Part shown: piece after piece, positions 1 to 12,161 of the stretch
Layout: each line of letters begins with the position of its first letter
How positions within the stretch are numbered: position 1 is the first letter of the stretch
Assembly: GCF_963082655.1 (NCBI RefSeq)
Contig: NC_081554.1
Location: 64,508,602-64,572,601, forward strand
DNA: 64,000 bases
Direction: 5' to 3'
Source of the DNA: Stomoxys calcitrans
Taxonomy: Eukaryota > Arthropoda > Insecta > Diptera > Muscidae
Position numbers and translations under genes: made by a program
The notes under the pieces: model-generated
What the model was told of the DNA's origin: nothing
Seen by the model: the letters and a program-made list of their open reading frames with translations, nothing else
Database searches by the model: none

Positions 1-200
1 TAAGGTAGATCTACATGGTATAGAGCTTTAGGTTCAGTGCTTCAAGAGAGCCCCTCTATAGATCAAGAGGGGTTAGACGACATTCATGCAGGCACGGTAG
101 CAAATGCGGTAAACAGCTAGCGGTTGAATGTGGTCCTTGGAGAACGAACACCTCCCTCCCACTCAACTGAATCAAGCAGACGAAAGATAGAACACAACAA
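1..200 (+). mobile_element. 3' fragment of a jockey-like non-LTR retrotransposon
   Basis: The stretch aligns by eye with better copies at 20330-20840 and 24395-24800. All share the same C-terminal coding segment: the region around the codons for NNIHADTVAAAVNSY, a block for VLGERPPP, and a terminal block for LNQAD followed by a stop. This copy is frame-broken and lacks the segment between the ERPPP-like and NQAD-like blocks. It runs off the left window edge, so its 5' extent is unknown. It ends at a CAA-rich tail and is followed directly by SINE-like repeats. The clade assignment rests on resemblance to jockey-type C-termini and is inferred. Confidence 0.6.
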
Positions 201-214
201 ACAACAACAAAGTA

Positions 215-670
215 ATACCCCAATCCCATGGCAGCCGGCTGTACGTACCGGATTGACCCGATGGAATCCTCCATCGGCAAGGGCTGCCGTCTCGGTGTAA
301 AACACACTGCTACAACAACAACAAAGTAATACCCAATCCCATGGCAACCGGCTGTACGTACCGGATTGACCCGATGAAGTCCTTCATCAACAAGGGCTGC
401 CGCCTCAGTGTACAACAACAACTTAATCCCTGCTACAACAACTTAATCCCTGAGGTTTATACCAAGCCCTGGGCCACATCAATAGTTTCCTAAACTCTCT
501 TTGAACGAGGTCCGTAATATTAGAGACGTACAGACCACCCAACACGATGACAATGTAATCGCCAATCCCATGGCAACCGGCTGTACGTACCGGATTGGCC
601 CGATGAAGTCCTTCATCGACAAGGGCTACCGCCTCAGTGTACAAAACACTGCTACAACAACAATAACGTA
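215..670 (-). repeat. Three copies of a short SINE-like repeat
   Basis: Three near copies of a roughly 105-115-bp unit lie at about 221-326, 330-425 and 555-668, in the same orientation. On the minus strand each begins with GTTGTTGTAGCAGTG, runs through conserved blocks such as GGCAGCCCTTGCCGATGAAG and GGGTCAATCCGGTACGTAC, and ends near CCATGGGATT. Further copies occur at about 5755, 5968, 18867, 20196, 23947 and 62880. The CAA-rich end and dispersal in both orientations suggest a small retroposed repeat. I see no clear A or B box, so a tRNA or 7SL origin is not shown. The open frames across it are by-products. Confidence 0.6.
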
Positions 671-779
671 ATCCCTTCAGACAACGACTATCACCCTCTC
701 TTTCTCGTAGGACTTGGGAGCCCCATTGATATACAGAAACTACAAATATGGGGATAAGACCCCTACTTACCGAGTTCAT

Positions 780-1611
780 TTAATCAGTCATAATTATTGA
801 ACACTCCGCCAGTGATGCATTAAGAAATTGGACTTTCAGCATCGTATCAACCCAATTCAACTAGGGAGGGGGCGATTTGCCATAAGCCATCTAGCGTCTG
901 AAGAAGTAGGATACCCACAACTTGTTTTTAATATGCCAGCCCAGTCTGGTCTGAAGTCCTTGGCTGGGGGATATTGCAGCTTCCAGCCTTGGGAAATGTT
1001 ATATACTCTTTCACCTATCAAAGTTTTCGAAAAAATTAATTTTTTTATATATTTAAAATAAAAATATTTATAAGTGTATTCAATATAGTTTTTGTTTTAA
1101 AATACATTATATACAATTTTAATTACCACAAATATAAAATAAAATAAATTTAAACAGCATTCATTGGCTGTCCTTTCGGATATGCCAAGATTCAAAATTC
1201 AGTTCTGATACACAGTGTACACATGTAGATGTGTGCGTGTATAATAAACACCATTTATACTTAATGCTAAACATTATAATACATAACATTTTCTTAGGAG
1301 CTAATAAAAAAATATATTTTCCAACATTGTGTTGATTTAGTAAAATTTACTGTTTTTTTTTTTCAAATTTTTTGGTTAGGAAGTTTTCTTGTGTTTAGCT
1401 TTTCAATCTTTGGAGGGTATATGTGTGAAACTTTTTGTTTATAAAAAAATAGATATTGAGCACATGGACATTGAACATTTTGGCCATAAATATTTTGGAT
1501 GAGCCTTCATAAAGGGAAGACGTTTTGGGTTTATTTTTGTAATACTCTAAAAAGAGAGAGCTAAATGTTGCTTCCAAATAAAAGTTTAAATTATTTTTCG
1601 TTCGATTTTCA
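780..1611. other. AT-rich non-coding stretch downstream of the TMEM104-like gene
   Basis: No convincing gene is seen. The part next to the gene is its probable 3' untranslated region: on the minus strand an AATAAA signal lies at 1530-1535, about 80 bases past the stop codon. The remainder is low-complexity A/T sequence, including a long T tract near 1350. Confidence 0.45.
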
Positions 1612-2718
1612 TTACGAATTGGCATCCAGGAAGAAATTTAAAGTGACCAAACTTATGCAACCCAAGGACCAGAGTAATATAATCACTAGCCAATGGGAGC
1701 CGCGGAAAGGACTTTGGAAATCGTTGACCACACCGCTGCCCAACAATTCGCGACATGTGTTGCGGGCATAGTACACCAAGGCTATGGGTATTATATATTG
1801 TATAGCAGCTCCAGCATAACTTCCGGTAAAGGCCACCAAACTGGTTAAACTTTCGGTGAAATAGGTGATGCAGAAAGGTGGCACCACAGCGAGCAAAGGG
1901 AATAAAATGCGTCGCACAAAAAAATTGTAAGACTCGAAGCGGGTCATATCCAAACACAATGTTTGTAGGTTATTTCTTAAGGTTATGGCAATGATGGGAA
2001 AACTGGCCGATAATGTAAACACCGGGAACAAGGCCAGGAAATAATCTATGCCAACCAAGAGCTCAGCTGCAAAACTATGATCTGCCGTTTGGTCGGGTAT
2101 GAAATTCAATGTGTACAAGTCTTCCAAGCGTTCGAAAGCAAAAATACCCGTCATGGCCAACAAGAGATAGAACAAACATATCACCAGATAGTCTGCACAT
2201 AAAATACGGCCCACCGACTGCTTATCACGTATGGGAGCCAAAAGACTTGGCAACGAATGATGACACATAAAGGAATATACACAAGCTCCAAACAGAGCTG
2301 GTATGCCGTAGATATTCATAGACACCGGATGACCTTTGGCACCATCGGTAATGAGCAGCTTCAAGGCTATGGATATCATAAAAATGAAAGCTGGCACCAA
2401 AGAAAAAGAGAGAGAGAGAGAAAAAAAATAGAAATTACATTCGGTCTTTTTTTTTACTGCTGTCTACTTACCACACCATCTGAAAATGACTGTTATTATT
2501 TGCAGATATTTTGTTTTTTGTACACTAAACGCCGCAAAGGGTCCAAAAATGCATATGAAACCAACCAGAAATAAACGATACACATTCAAGCGTGTAAGTG
2601 TATGATTTTGCCAGCATTGTTTAATGGCATCTTCTTCGGTTTCATTGTTAGCCGTTGACAAATTCCAAGAGGAGTCCAGGTCAAAATCCATTGTTGTGGT
2701 GGCATTTGGATGATCACT
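1612..2718 (-). CDS. TMEM104: TMEM104-like transmembrane transporter, exons 4 and 5
   Basis: These are the last two coding exons of a five-exon gene. Exon 4 is 2472-2718 and exon 5 is 1612-2390, ending in TAA. Exon 4 follows a TTCACAG acceptor and ends at GTAAGT; exon 5 follows a TTTCTTTGGTGCCAG acceptor. The protein is a polytopic membrane protein of the amino acid/auxin permease type (APC superfamily). A diagnostic block for TMEM104 is VYSFMCHHSLPSLLAPI, in exon 5, followed by several hydrophobic spans. The joined model with exons 1-3 is 1620 nt, 539 residues, slightly longer than the roughly 500 residues usual for the family. TMEM104 substrates are poorly defined, so no transport activity is claimed. 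Orthology is assigned by pattern recognition. Confidence 0.9.
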
Positions 2719-2899
2719 GTGAAGGTGGAAAAGAAAGAAAAAATTTAATATGATAATAGAACTGCAAGATATGTAAAGAACGGGAATCTATTATAAAAAA
2801 ATGAAAGTGTTGCGCTTTGTTGGTTCCGAATATACTCAAAAAGTGGCTGAAACTATTTTCATGAAATTTTTCACAGATGGTAGAGCACACCGAACAGGT

Positions 2900-3420
2900 C
2901 AATATGGGACTCAAATGAAAGGTATTAGCTCAGGACAGAGCAGCTATGACTGCAGCTCGGAGCATGGGGCTGTGTGTTGTACGTCCCACATACTTCCCCC
3001 ATCCACTTCATCTCCTAATTCAACAACCCGGCACAGAATAACAATGATCACCGCACAGGCTGGAACTTTGAGCTTCGGCCTGTGTAGTGCCTGTCAAAGT
3101 CACGAGAAGCTAACTTGAGAGCTATCAGGCGCGTTCACAGGTTGCGGATAGTGGAATACTCCATACGGAGTAGCTGCGACTGCAGTCGCGGATAATCAGT
3201 GATATCGAGTGCTCGATATGTCAAAGCGAGTTATCGACGCCTTTAAATTACCAATGGTCATAACGATCCTGCTGATGATTACTCCTCTGCACCGGAACAA
3301 AATGTCCCATCTATGGAGCTGGGCGCCAATAGGTCACCAGAGGTCTTAACAAATCGTCGAAATTTGACACCCCATGTCAACGACCCACCCAGGATGGCAT
3401 TAATGGGTTGCCAGGAGACA
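2900..3420. repeat. Unclassified dispersed repeat, copy 1
   Basis: Blocks such as GCGGATAGTGGAATACTCCA and CGCGGATAATCAG recur at 10090-10640, where they occur in two successive versions. No coding capacity or clear termini were recognised. Short interrupted frames across it are not credible genes. Confidence 0.5.
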
Positions 3421-3779
3421 AAAAAACGAAGTCAAAATTAGTATAAAGATGAAATATTTTGTCAATTTCATTCAATATAAGCATTTTAAAGATCAACTAC
3501 TAAGAATTTTGTAAAAAAGTAAGTAATTCAATACAAGAATTAAAATTTGTATAATAAATTTGACTTTTGGCAACGCAGCTGAAGTTGGGTTGACATCCAC
3601 AATCGATCCATAAGTTAATGCAATTCTAGTAAAACGGCCTCGGGAATAAGGCAACGGATATAACGGCTTTCGTGTATGGGCACGTCCTTACAGTTGCTAC
3701 AATCCATGAAACGTAACTAAACGACAACTCCGGACTTCACAACTGCAAGGACTACAGCACCAAAAATAAGGACAGAACA

Positions 3780-4690
3780 AGTAAAAGTGTGCTAAGCTCG
3801 GGCGGGGCCGAATCTTAGGAACCCACCACCATGGTTTCTGCTAAAAATTTATACAAAATAAATTTTGTTGCCAAAAATTAAAACTTTTAGGAAGCGAACA
3901 AGGATTATCGAAAGATCGGTTTACATGGGAGCTATATCAGGTTATTGACTGTTTTGGACCGCATTTGGCACAGTTGTTGGAAGTCATAACAGAACACTAC
4001 ATGCAAAATTTCAGACAAATCGGACGAAAATTGCGGCTTGTAAGGGCTCAAGAATCCAAATCGGGCGATCGGTTTATATGGGAGCTATGTCAGGCTATGG
4101 ACCGATTTGGGCCGTACTTGGCACAGTTATTGCAAGTCATAACAGAACACTACATGCAAAATTTCAACCAAATCGGACAAAAATTCGGGCCTCCAGGGGC
4201 TCAAGAAATTAAATCGGAAGATCGGTTTATATGGGAGCTATGTCAGGTTATGGACTGTTTTGGACTCATTTGTTGGCTCAATTGTTAGAAGTCATAATAG
4301 AACACTACATGCAAAATTTCAGCTTAATCGGACAAAAATTGCGGATTCCAAGGGCTCAAGAAGTCAAATTGGGAGATCGGTTTATATTGGAGCTATATCT
4401 AAATCTGAACCGATATGGCCCATTTTCAACGATCTACATTGATATTAAGTATCTGGGCAAAATTTCAAGCGGCTAAGTCTACGCGTTCGACCTCTATCGT
4501 GATTTCGACAGATGAACAGACATGGCTAGATCGACTCAGAACGTCAAGACGATCAAGAATTTATATACTTTATCGGGTCTAAGACGACTATTTCCAGATG
4601 TTACAAAGGGAATGACTAGATTAGTATACTCCCATCCTATGGTGGTATGTATAAAAAGGAACTATGGTGGGCGCATCGAGTTTATAATTC
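3780..4690 (+). repeat. Composite repeat with about four 150-bp tandem units (array 1)
   Basis: The motif GATCGGTTTATATGGGAGCT recurs near 3918, 4070, 4219 and 4375, giving a period near 150 bases. The array is preceded by a GC-rich end, GCTCGGGCGGGGCCGAATC, and followed by a segment with GACATGGCTAGATCG and a terminal CTATGGTGGTATGTATAAAA. The same architecture is seen at 22770-23690, 30800-32540 and 32695-33990. It resembles the non-autonomous Helitron-related DINE elements that carry central tandem repeats of about 150 bp; this affiliation is inferred. The open frames through the array are an effect of the repetition. Confidence 0.6.
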
Positions 4691-5214
4691 ATCGATCAGT
4701 GATACATAGGACGATCCAATCTGCTCAAAAATTACAGTAAGACTATTTTGAATCCATTGTTGACAAATCCGGCGACACCGACCTATTTAAAGTAAATAAG
4801 CCATCAGTATCCTTTTTCTGTGGTTATCGCCCTGTATTGGAAAATTGTTATTAGGCGAAAACTGCACAGTCCTACATGGGAGACTTTAACGCTTACCATA
4901 GTCTCTGGCACTCAAACCATGATGACGAACAGTTGAGCATTGAACTGGCAGAACAAATAAACAATTTCCCGATCTGAATAAACTTTGAACCCCGCACGTA
5001 CAACAAGATGAACCTGAACTGATCGGACTTTAGAGATCCTAAAGAACGTATTCCGAAGAAACCTACGTCCTTTTGATGTGTGTTGCGCATGAAGATTTTT
5101 CGCTCAATCTTAAAAAATCGCTTCGGAAACATGTTAGAAGACCTAATTTTCCGGTCAAAGCAGTGAGATTGAGTCTACAGTGAAGTCTCCAGCCATGGAA
5201 CAAAAATCAAGTCG

Positions 5215-5660
5215 TGATACCATTCAATGGTCAACAAATATCGGACCCGCAACGGTGCGCAATCATTTTTTATAAACAATGTAAAACAGACCGTGATATC
5301 CTTTTTTTTTGCCGGGTAAGTCCGATCTCTTTTCTATCCCCGGTAGCAAAGCCACTTGAAACGCTTCTCCTGCCTGGTTTGAGTTCATACCTACTTCCAG
5401 CTGATCATCACCATGCATTCCGTAAAATGTACAGCATAATAACAGCACTTAAAGCAGTCATTACACATACCAACCGCTGAATGAGGAATGGGGAAAAGAT
5501 CCTGTGAACAAACCGTCCTCGTGACCCTTGACCTATCAAATGCATTTGATACGTTAAATCACTGGTCAATGACGTCATCGAGTCTGATCTCCCAAACTTG
5601 ACAAAGAGGTGCATTGTAAATTACATGAATAACAGATGACAAAAAACAAACCTGCCCAGG
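5215..5660 (+). mobile_element. Jockey-like LINE reverse transcriptase fragment
   Basis: Broken frames read KPLETLLLPGL, then HHAFRKMYSIITALKAVITH, then LDLSNAFDTLNH. These match the order of reverse transcriptase motifs in jockey-type non-LTR elements (the FRK..STTTAL block, then the catalytic block with AFD). Stops and frame shifts between the blocks show the copy is dead. It lies inside intron 3 of the TMEM104-like gene. Confidence 0.65.
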
Positions 5661-5754
5661 AAGACAAGAACAACTCTGATTCAATTAAAATATGGATGGT
5701 ATAACGAGCTTAACTCGTATCGTTCGAAGTTAGACGCTACTTTCCATAACATCT

Positions 5755-6085
5755 GGGCATGGCAGTCGATTGTACGCACCGTATTGATCTGATGAGGTCC
5801 TTCGAAGAAACCAACCAATCTTAGTGCAGAATCACTAAGTACCGCTCCAAAAAGGTTAGGTTAGAGTGGCAGTCTTTAGAGAAGCTCACTTACACGGACT
5901 CGCCATTGGGATACCAGAGTAGCGTCAGGCCAAAGCCTCTGATGGTAATCGAACCCATAATCCCTATACGGGTTGTTGTTGTAGCAGTGTGTTGTTCACC
6001 GAGGCGACAGCCTCTGACGATGAAGGATTCCATCGGGACAATCCGGTACGTACTATTGCCTGCCATGGGATTGTTCCCATACTGT
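5755..6085. repeat. Two SINE-like short repeats in opposite orientations
   Basis: A partial copy at about 5755-5860 shares orientation with the copies near position 300. A fuller copy at about 5968-6078 runs the other way, starting GTTGTTGTTGTAGCAGTGTG and ending in CCATGGGATTGTT. Same family as the repeats at 215-670. Confidence 0.6.
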
Positions 6086-6500
6086 TAATCAGTTCAAGCT
6101 ATCAACTCCGCTACCAGGCTACCGACCAATCTGCCTATTGAAACGGCCATATTTCTGGAGCTGGATCTGGGGACATTTGGAGCTTTCAGGAATGGCGCTT
6201 AAATGGACGTTTTGATACAGACAGCTGCCCGCATAATCAAACTACATTAAGCTTATCTTATAACATACTACACAACTATTAGTCATAGAAAATTTCAATA
6301 TATGCATGTAAGTAAACAATAGAAGCAAACATTTGATGCCTACTATTTCGAAACGTTTCAACAACGCCATGAGAGTTTTCTATCACCCATGAATGAATGT
6401 GTGAAAAATAAAACACATGCCACCAGTTAAATGTTATAACTTTTAAATCGATTTGAGCTCTTTTGCCAACAACTAAACAGCCGACACAGTTTACTTACCA

Positions 6501-7271
6501 AAACAGATCACGCAAACTCTTGGCAACAGCGGCTGAATAAATGCTCAAATCTCCATACAAATAAACGGAGATGCACAAATAGAATAAGACACGACCGACG
6601 TCATTAAAAAATAATGAGGCCATTTCTCCCAATTCAAATTTTTCATCCAGTTTATAGTAAATAAGCGTTGAATGTTGAGCATACAATGGCATACGTTCCA
6701 GACGTGCCGTAACACCAACTTGATGTTGATGGGATAGAAGACCTGCAGTGGGATCGTCCGTTTCGCTTCCAATCTCATTTTCAGTTGCCACCGAAGTCTG
6801 GCGAAGATCTTCACGGGAATCAAACTGCAAATGGAAAAGGGCAATTTTTTATTGCTACTCTACTTTGGCATATAGTTTCCTTAGTTTCTAAGGACGGGCA
6901 CAAAAAAGGGATGCCTACATCATAACTACGTTTAAGAACCTGTAAATTTTGCCACGTTTTAACAGCATTGGCAGCGGCCATGCTCTCAATGATGAAAGTC
7001 ACTGTTATGAAAGATATAAAACATAGCAGTACAATGACAATCAGTGATAACAGCCAGCCTGCCTTGGCGAATACTCCAGGAAGTGTAAGGGCACCTGTCC
7101 CCACTATCAGATTAAAAATGAATATGAAACCGATCTGTAATCAGAGAGACTTAGGTTAGAAAAATTTAAAACACTGAGTCATAAGGTTCAACTTACCCAT
7201 GTTGGATATGAGGCAGCAGGACTATTGACACCCACTACCAGTGGACTGGCACTATCAGCTCTTTCGGGCAT
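6501..7271 (-). CDS. TMEM104: TMEM104-like transmembrane transporter, exons 1 to 3
   Basis: Exon 1 is 7197-7271 and starts at the ATG for MPERADSAS; exon 2 is 6940-7134; exon 3 is 6501-6824. Junctions are GTAAGT after exon 1, TTACAG before exon 2, GTTCTT after exon 2, TTGCAG before exon 3 and GTAAGT after exon 3. Phases are 0, 0 and 2, consistent with the downstream exons. Exon 2 carries the family signature FNLIVGTGALTLPGVFAKAG in the first membrane spans and ends in a second span and VKTWQNLQ. Exon 3 encodes a hydrophilic loop rich in acidic residues, then another hydrophobic stretch, FYLCISVYLYGDLSIYSAAV. The gene is divergent from the ITPA-like gene at 8756. Confidence 0.9.
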
Positions 7272-8755
7272 TTTGTTGAAGACCAATGGTTCCCAGACAA
7301 TTTATGACCGCTTTGTGTGGGTCTGCAATTGATACTGTTGCTTGCTTCGAGGCGGCCAATTTTATGTTTTATTTTTGCACCACTGATATTGTTTCTTTCC
7401 TCGGTGTGATGGAATTATTGAAAGTAGATAAATGTTCGTGGATGTATGATTACACTCGGCTGGATGGTTAAGTTCAAATCATCTTCATGACCACCAGCAT
7501 CGTTGAAGTTGCCCCTATATTGCGCCCGCGGTCTGCTTTGTCCGAGGCTTGGCTTGAGCGCTTATCTTTTTTTTGCTTTACTAGCTGCTACTGCCGATGT
7601 TATTGTTCTGTATTTCAAGTGAAAATCATCACTCAAATGTATTTGTTGTTACTCTTTAATGCGCTTTGATTTTTTTCCTTTGTGTGTACACAAACATTTC
7701 TGCATATACGTTTCGCTTTGGCCAGTTCCCGAGTGTTTACTTGACTTTCTATTTTGTTGTTGTTGCACTATAGAGATGACAATTCCATCGATAACTGATT
7801 TTGCAACACATAGTTGCATTTGTATACACAGAGAGAATTGAGTGCTGTTTTTATAGGCTACTACTACTACAAAAACACCATGCGATTGCTAGTAATAATA
7901 AACCGACTTTTTTAACCAACCAGTTTTCGGGTGGGATAGAGTTGCCACTATCTCCGGAGGCCACGTACCAGGGTGTGGTTCTTGACCAAGAACTGAATTA
8001 GAAAAATGCCGTGGAAACTGTCAGAATGGGAATGAATGCAGACGGATCATGGAAGGATCACTGATGAGCACCGATCGTGCTACTGAATCAGTGAACCATC
8101 CCCACAGCCGCCTTTTTGGTAGGGTCAATCCTTTCTACGAGCGCCAGCCAAGGCTTTCTGTTCCCGGAGCTCTGAGGCGCGGACCATTGTGAATCCACAT
8201 TTTCAATACAGGCTTATCTTTGGACTTAAGTAGGTGCATTTTTTCTGTCAGCTAACACGCAGGGGATGTCCCCTGTGAATGCAGTGCTATATATCTCGAT
8301 ATAGCCCCCATATATACCGATCTAGCGATTAAAGTTATTGAGCCCCTAAAAGATCAGATAAGAGATTATCATCCGATTTATTTGGAACGGTGTATATAGC
8401 TGCCATATATACCGACCTTCCGATTAAGGCCTGATTTGTACTCAATTTCACTGAAGTTTAGAACAGTGAGTTTCTTAAAACAATTTTCCCTTTCCCCTTA
8501 AAGCAGCAAAATTTCCAAAAAAGGATTCGCGAAAAACATGTGTCTTCAATCGTGGAGAACGAATATAGTACCAGCCAATTAAATAGAAATAAAATCCCAT
8601 AATGTTAAGACCCCCATCGACTTGTCTCAATTGCATGGTATTGATTCAATGGCAACTCTGTTTTCTGTTTTATTTGCTCCCAACTTTCGTAAACATAGGA
8701 TTGCGTATGTTTTGAAAATAGGTTAGAAATTAAGCAGTCCAACTGAGTGATCATC
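7272..8755. promoter_or_regulatory. Shared upstream region between TMEM104-like and ITPA-like genes
   Basis: The two genes start in opposite directions 1.5 kb apart, so both promoters should lie here; no TATA box or initiator could be assigned confidently. The middle holds transposon debris: near 7940-8000 a short LINE-like piece (YQGVVLDQELN), and near 8285-8450 two degenerate copies of the tandem-unit family seen at 3780-4690. Confidence 0.4.
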
Positions 8756-9544
8756 ATGTCCCGACCAATTACATTTGTAACCGGCAATGCGAAAAAATTA
8801 GAGGAACTAGTGGCTATACTTGGACCTAATTTTCCTCGTCAGGTGATATCGAAGAAAATCGATTTGCCTGAGCTACAAGGTGAAATTGATGACATAGCAA
8901 TTAAGAAATGCAAAGAAGCCGCAAGACAAGTGGATGGTCCGGTGCTGGTCGAAGATACCTGTTTGTGTTTCAATGCTTTGCAAAATCTACCAGGTTTGTA
9001 AATTTGAAAACTAGAAAATATAGACGCAGTTTTCTGAAAGAAAAGTTGTAAAATTCAAATTTCGTATGCCACCTAATACCTAACTTGAATATAAAGGTCC
9101 AGGCTCTAAAGACTATTGATGGAAAAAACTATTGTGTTTCCAAAATTTTATTTTTGCGATTTCACCGCTAGCTGCTCTATTTTGAATTAAGGCAATAACT
9201 ACCCTCTATCATGATTTATTACAGGTCCTTATATTAAATGGTTTTTGGAGAAATTACAGCCCGAAGGATTGCATAAACTTCTTACCGGTTGGGAAGACAA
9301 ATCCGCAAAAGCTGTGTGCACTTTAGCATTTTCCGAGGGAAAGGACAACGATCCCATATTGTTTCAAGGCATAACTGAGGGTATCATTGTGGAACCACGT
9401 GGTCCCAGAGATTTTGGCTGGGATCCTATATTTCAACCTATTGGTTATAAATTGACATATGCAGAAATGCCAAAGGAGGAAAAGAATAAAATATCACATA
9501 GATTTCGTGCTTTAGATGCTTTGCAACAACATTTCTCAGCGTAA
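8756..9544 (+). CDS. ITPA: Inosine triphosphate pyrophosphatase
   Basis: Two coding exons, 8756-8993 and 9225-9544, are joined in phase 1 across a 231-base intron (donor GTTTGT, acceptor TTACAG). The 558-nt model encodes 185 residues, close to the usual length of about 190. ITPA/HAM1 enzymes hydrolyse ITP, dITP and XTP to monophosphates plus pyrophosphate in the cytosol, cleaning the nucleotide pool. Seen here are the N-terminal nucleotide-binding block [11 protein letters not shown], the acidic catalytic block [11 protein letters not shown], the block [13 protein letters not shown] spanning the intron, FGWDPIFQP, and the C-terminal SHRFRALD. The start is the ATG preceding SRPITFV; upstream in-frame codons are not ATG. 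All key motifs are intact, so the gene looks functional. Confidence 0.95.
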
Positions 9545-9766
9545 AGAAATCATGTTAAAATTGTAAATGTAAATAACGAAGAACCAAGAGTAACATTAAA
9601 CGAAAGAGTTGTTATTAATGTTAACAGAAAGATCACACTGGCCAAGGCGAGCTCCCATCCATGAAATCTGCGGCAAGAATATCGTTGGCCCCATTTATGA
9701 TTAAGGTGTCAAATAATGCAACTATACTATATTTTAAATACTAGAGTGTCTATCAATACGTTTAAC

Positions 9767-9772
9767 AATAAA
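9767..9772 (+). terminator. Probable poly(A) signal of the ITPA-like gene
   Basis: AATAAA lies 223 bases after the stop codon and is followed by a T/G-rich stretch near 9798-9812, as expected for 3' end formation. No competing canonical signal was seen in between. Confidence 0.5.
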
Positions 9773-12161
9773 CACAACGTTTTCAAGTGAAATAATATGT
9801 CTCTTTTGGTTGCCTATCGCAGGAACTAAAAGCAATCACATTCAACGTTTGTTTCTAATTTACAAGGTTGTTTTATTTATCATCAATGTTTTATTTATCT
9901 AATCAGCTACATTCATACACATATAAACTCTACAGCAAAGATAATGTTTTTATCTTTTTTATAGAAAGAGAGCAGAGTTTCATCTAAGAACTACTGGCAC
10001 TTGGCTCGGTTATATGGGTTTTAAGAAGTTTGGAGCACAATTCTTGAAACTGATGTCAAGAGGAATATACAAAGGAAATAAATAGTCCAGAAATCCCGGC
10101 ACGGGTATAAATGAGCACCACGTTGCTTGGTTTACGTCCACAGATTGCGGATAGTGGAATGCTCCATACTGTGTTGCTGCAACCACCAGTTGCGGCCTAT
10201 CAGCAGTATCAAATGGAGATTCTCAGTTAGAGGCCCGGTGCAACCGGCTCTTGCTTAAATGTTCCCGCGGCGATGAGTCTTATAGACCGGTACGAACTTG
10301 CTCGTTTATAAGAGCTTGAAAAGGATCGCCACCTTTAACAACTGTGAAATGCTCTATACGGAGTAGCTGCAACTCTAGTCGCGGATAATCAGCGGTATCG
10401 AGGGGAGATTCTCAGACAGAGGCCTCGCGGCAACCGCTCTTATTTATAGGCGAGTTATTGGCGCCTTTAAATAACTTATAGCCATCACGTTCAAGCGGCA
10501 ATCGACCCTATGGACCAGAACCAGCTTGGTCACCTTAAGGAGCTTGACGAGTATCGCTATACCAGGGAAATATGTGACTGTAACAAAAGTAGAGGAAACC
10601 ATGGGTACCGAGACGAAAATCTCACCGGTGAGAGTATGGTTTAGCCAGCCAATTTAGGCCTCTACAGAACTTCAGAAAAGAGGAAATCCAGCACGGAAGA
10701 AAATTTTAACCATGTATTCTGTGTTTCCTCGTAATTTTTTATTTTTAACATTAAGCGAGACGCTGATGGTCCAATGCTTCCCCAATCAAACCTCTTTTTG
10801 ACTTCCGGAGTTGGACATGGTAAAACCAAATTCCAACCCTAAGTCTGAATTCGTTATTCTTCAGATAGATGTCTTCAGAATCAAGCTGTCACTCCCCGTA
10901 CAGTGTTTTGTGGAAAGAACTTTTCATATTCAGCTTCACCAGCAGGGTCCGGTTCATACCGTCGCCATACAATTTGCTATGTGTAAAATTATAGTTAATA
11001 CTTTTCTGTAATCTCAAAAGCTGGGCTTTGCTGGGCTAGATTAGGTTGGTGAATCCTGAAGGGTTGGGGGCATTTTTCACTTCTCTGGGTTATTTCATTT
11101 AGATCAATTAAAAAATAGTGTGACTTTTTCCACATACCGCCAAATCAGTGTAGGGCACACAAGTTTGCCTTTATCTTAAAAATGTCTTCAAATTCAGTTA
11201 AACAAACATTTACCGCCAGTGAAACGAATACAAAGACCCTAAGAGTGATGGGAAAAGGCTTTGACAATGGTGTACTTTTTAAAGGCAATGAGATACAAAT
11301 TAATGTCTTATGGCTGGTACGATGTTTGTTTTCGTAACAATGGTAAAATAATACATTTATTAAAATTTTACTATAAATAATGAAGCGACGTTCTAATGAA
11401 TGAAATCAGCAAGGTTTCATGCTTTATTTTTGTAGTGTTTCAAAAAAGTAACCGTGAAAAACGAGTGTTTACACCTGTGAAAAACTAGTATAAATAGTAC
11501 CAGTCTTTACTCTACTCATAAATGTGCCAAAATATTGTACTGTACCATCACTATTAAAATTTAGAAACAACAACAAATTGCATAAGTAAATAAATTCTCT
11601 CATTCTCTTTCTTTAATTTCGCTCAGCTGTGGCTCTTCTGCTGAGCGTTGTGATTTTTGTTTACGTGTCTTGACGTTTCACATCTTTTCGCCGGAACTTT
11701 CCTATCTAAACCATATAACATTAGCACGATAGCAACTTCCCAAGGAAGATGGTTTATTATTTACTGTTTATTAATAATTAATAGAATAAAAGCACGATAA
11801 AAACCACCGTGGAAATAACAAAAATTAAATTTGTACAGCTGTTTTACAAGTTGGTTAAGACCTTGAGTTTGTACAAGTTGCAACAACAATCCAACTTCAC
11901 AAAGGGCAAAACGCAACGAGCACAACAAAAGTAGAAAAAAGAAGAAAGACGGTAAACATGAACATAATAAGTAAGTAGACAGAATACAAGACATTTGGGT
12001 GTCGCTGCCAATGCCATCACCAAGCCAAGTGCAACACCAATTGGAATTTATTTTATCTGTGCAGTATGTTGAGGTGTTCACTTGGTTTTCTTGTGATTTG
12101 ACTAAAGAGTTCGTCAAGTGTTGTTTGTGTGTGTGTAGGTGGTGGCGGCATTGGCAAAACG
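9773..12161. other. Intergenic region with one dispersed repeat and the 5' flank of the UDP-galactose transporter gene
   Basis: The only recognisable element is a dispersed repeat at about 10090-10640, related to that at 2900-3420. The rest has no credible coding sequence. A pyrimidine- and GT-rich tract ending in TAG at about 12118-12138 looks like a splice acceptor just upstream of the transporter ATG, so a 5' non-coding exon probably lies somewhere in this region; its position was not found. Confidence 0.4.
10090..10640. repeat. Unclassified dispersed repeat, copy 2
   Basis: Two successive versions of the unit seen at 2900-3420 are present. Shared blocks include GCGGATAGTGGAATGCTCCA near 10147 and CGCGGATAATCAGCGGTATC near 10380. 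No open frame is conserved between the copies. Confidence 0.5.

Larger units (their letters stand above)
2719..6500 (-). other. Intron 3 of the TMEM104-like gene, filled with repeats
   Basis: A GTAAGT donor at 6495-6500 and a CACAG acceptor next to 2718 bound a 3.8-kb intron; the other three introns are 60-130 bases. It holds a dispersed repeat at about 2900-3420, a tandem-unit element at about 3780-4690, a jockey-like RT fragment at about 5215-5660, and SINE-like repeats near 5755 and 5968. The expansion over a probably small ancestral intron is inferred from that content. Confidence 0.8.

Noticed and set aside
56..779. Minus-strand frames containing a Cys/Val-rich run and HRVNPVRTAGCHG, repeated
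   Set aside because: These are translations of the SINE-like repeat in several copies; the peptide recurs wherever the repeat does and in different frames.
3965..4476. Three overlapping plus-strand frames of 60-107 codons with internally repeated peptides
   Set aside because: They arise because the 150-base tandem unit is a multiple of three and happens to lack stops; similar frames occur in the other arrays on either strand, with no recognisable domain.
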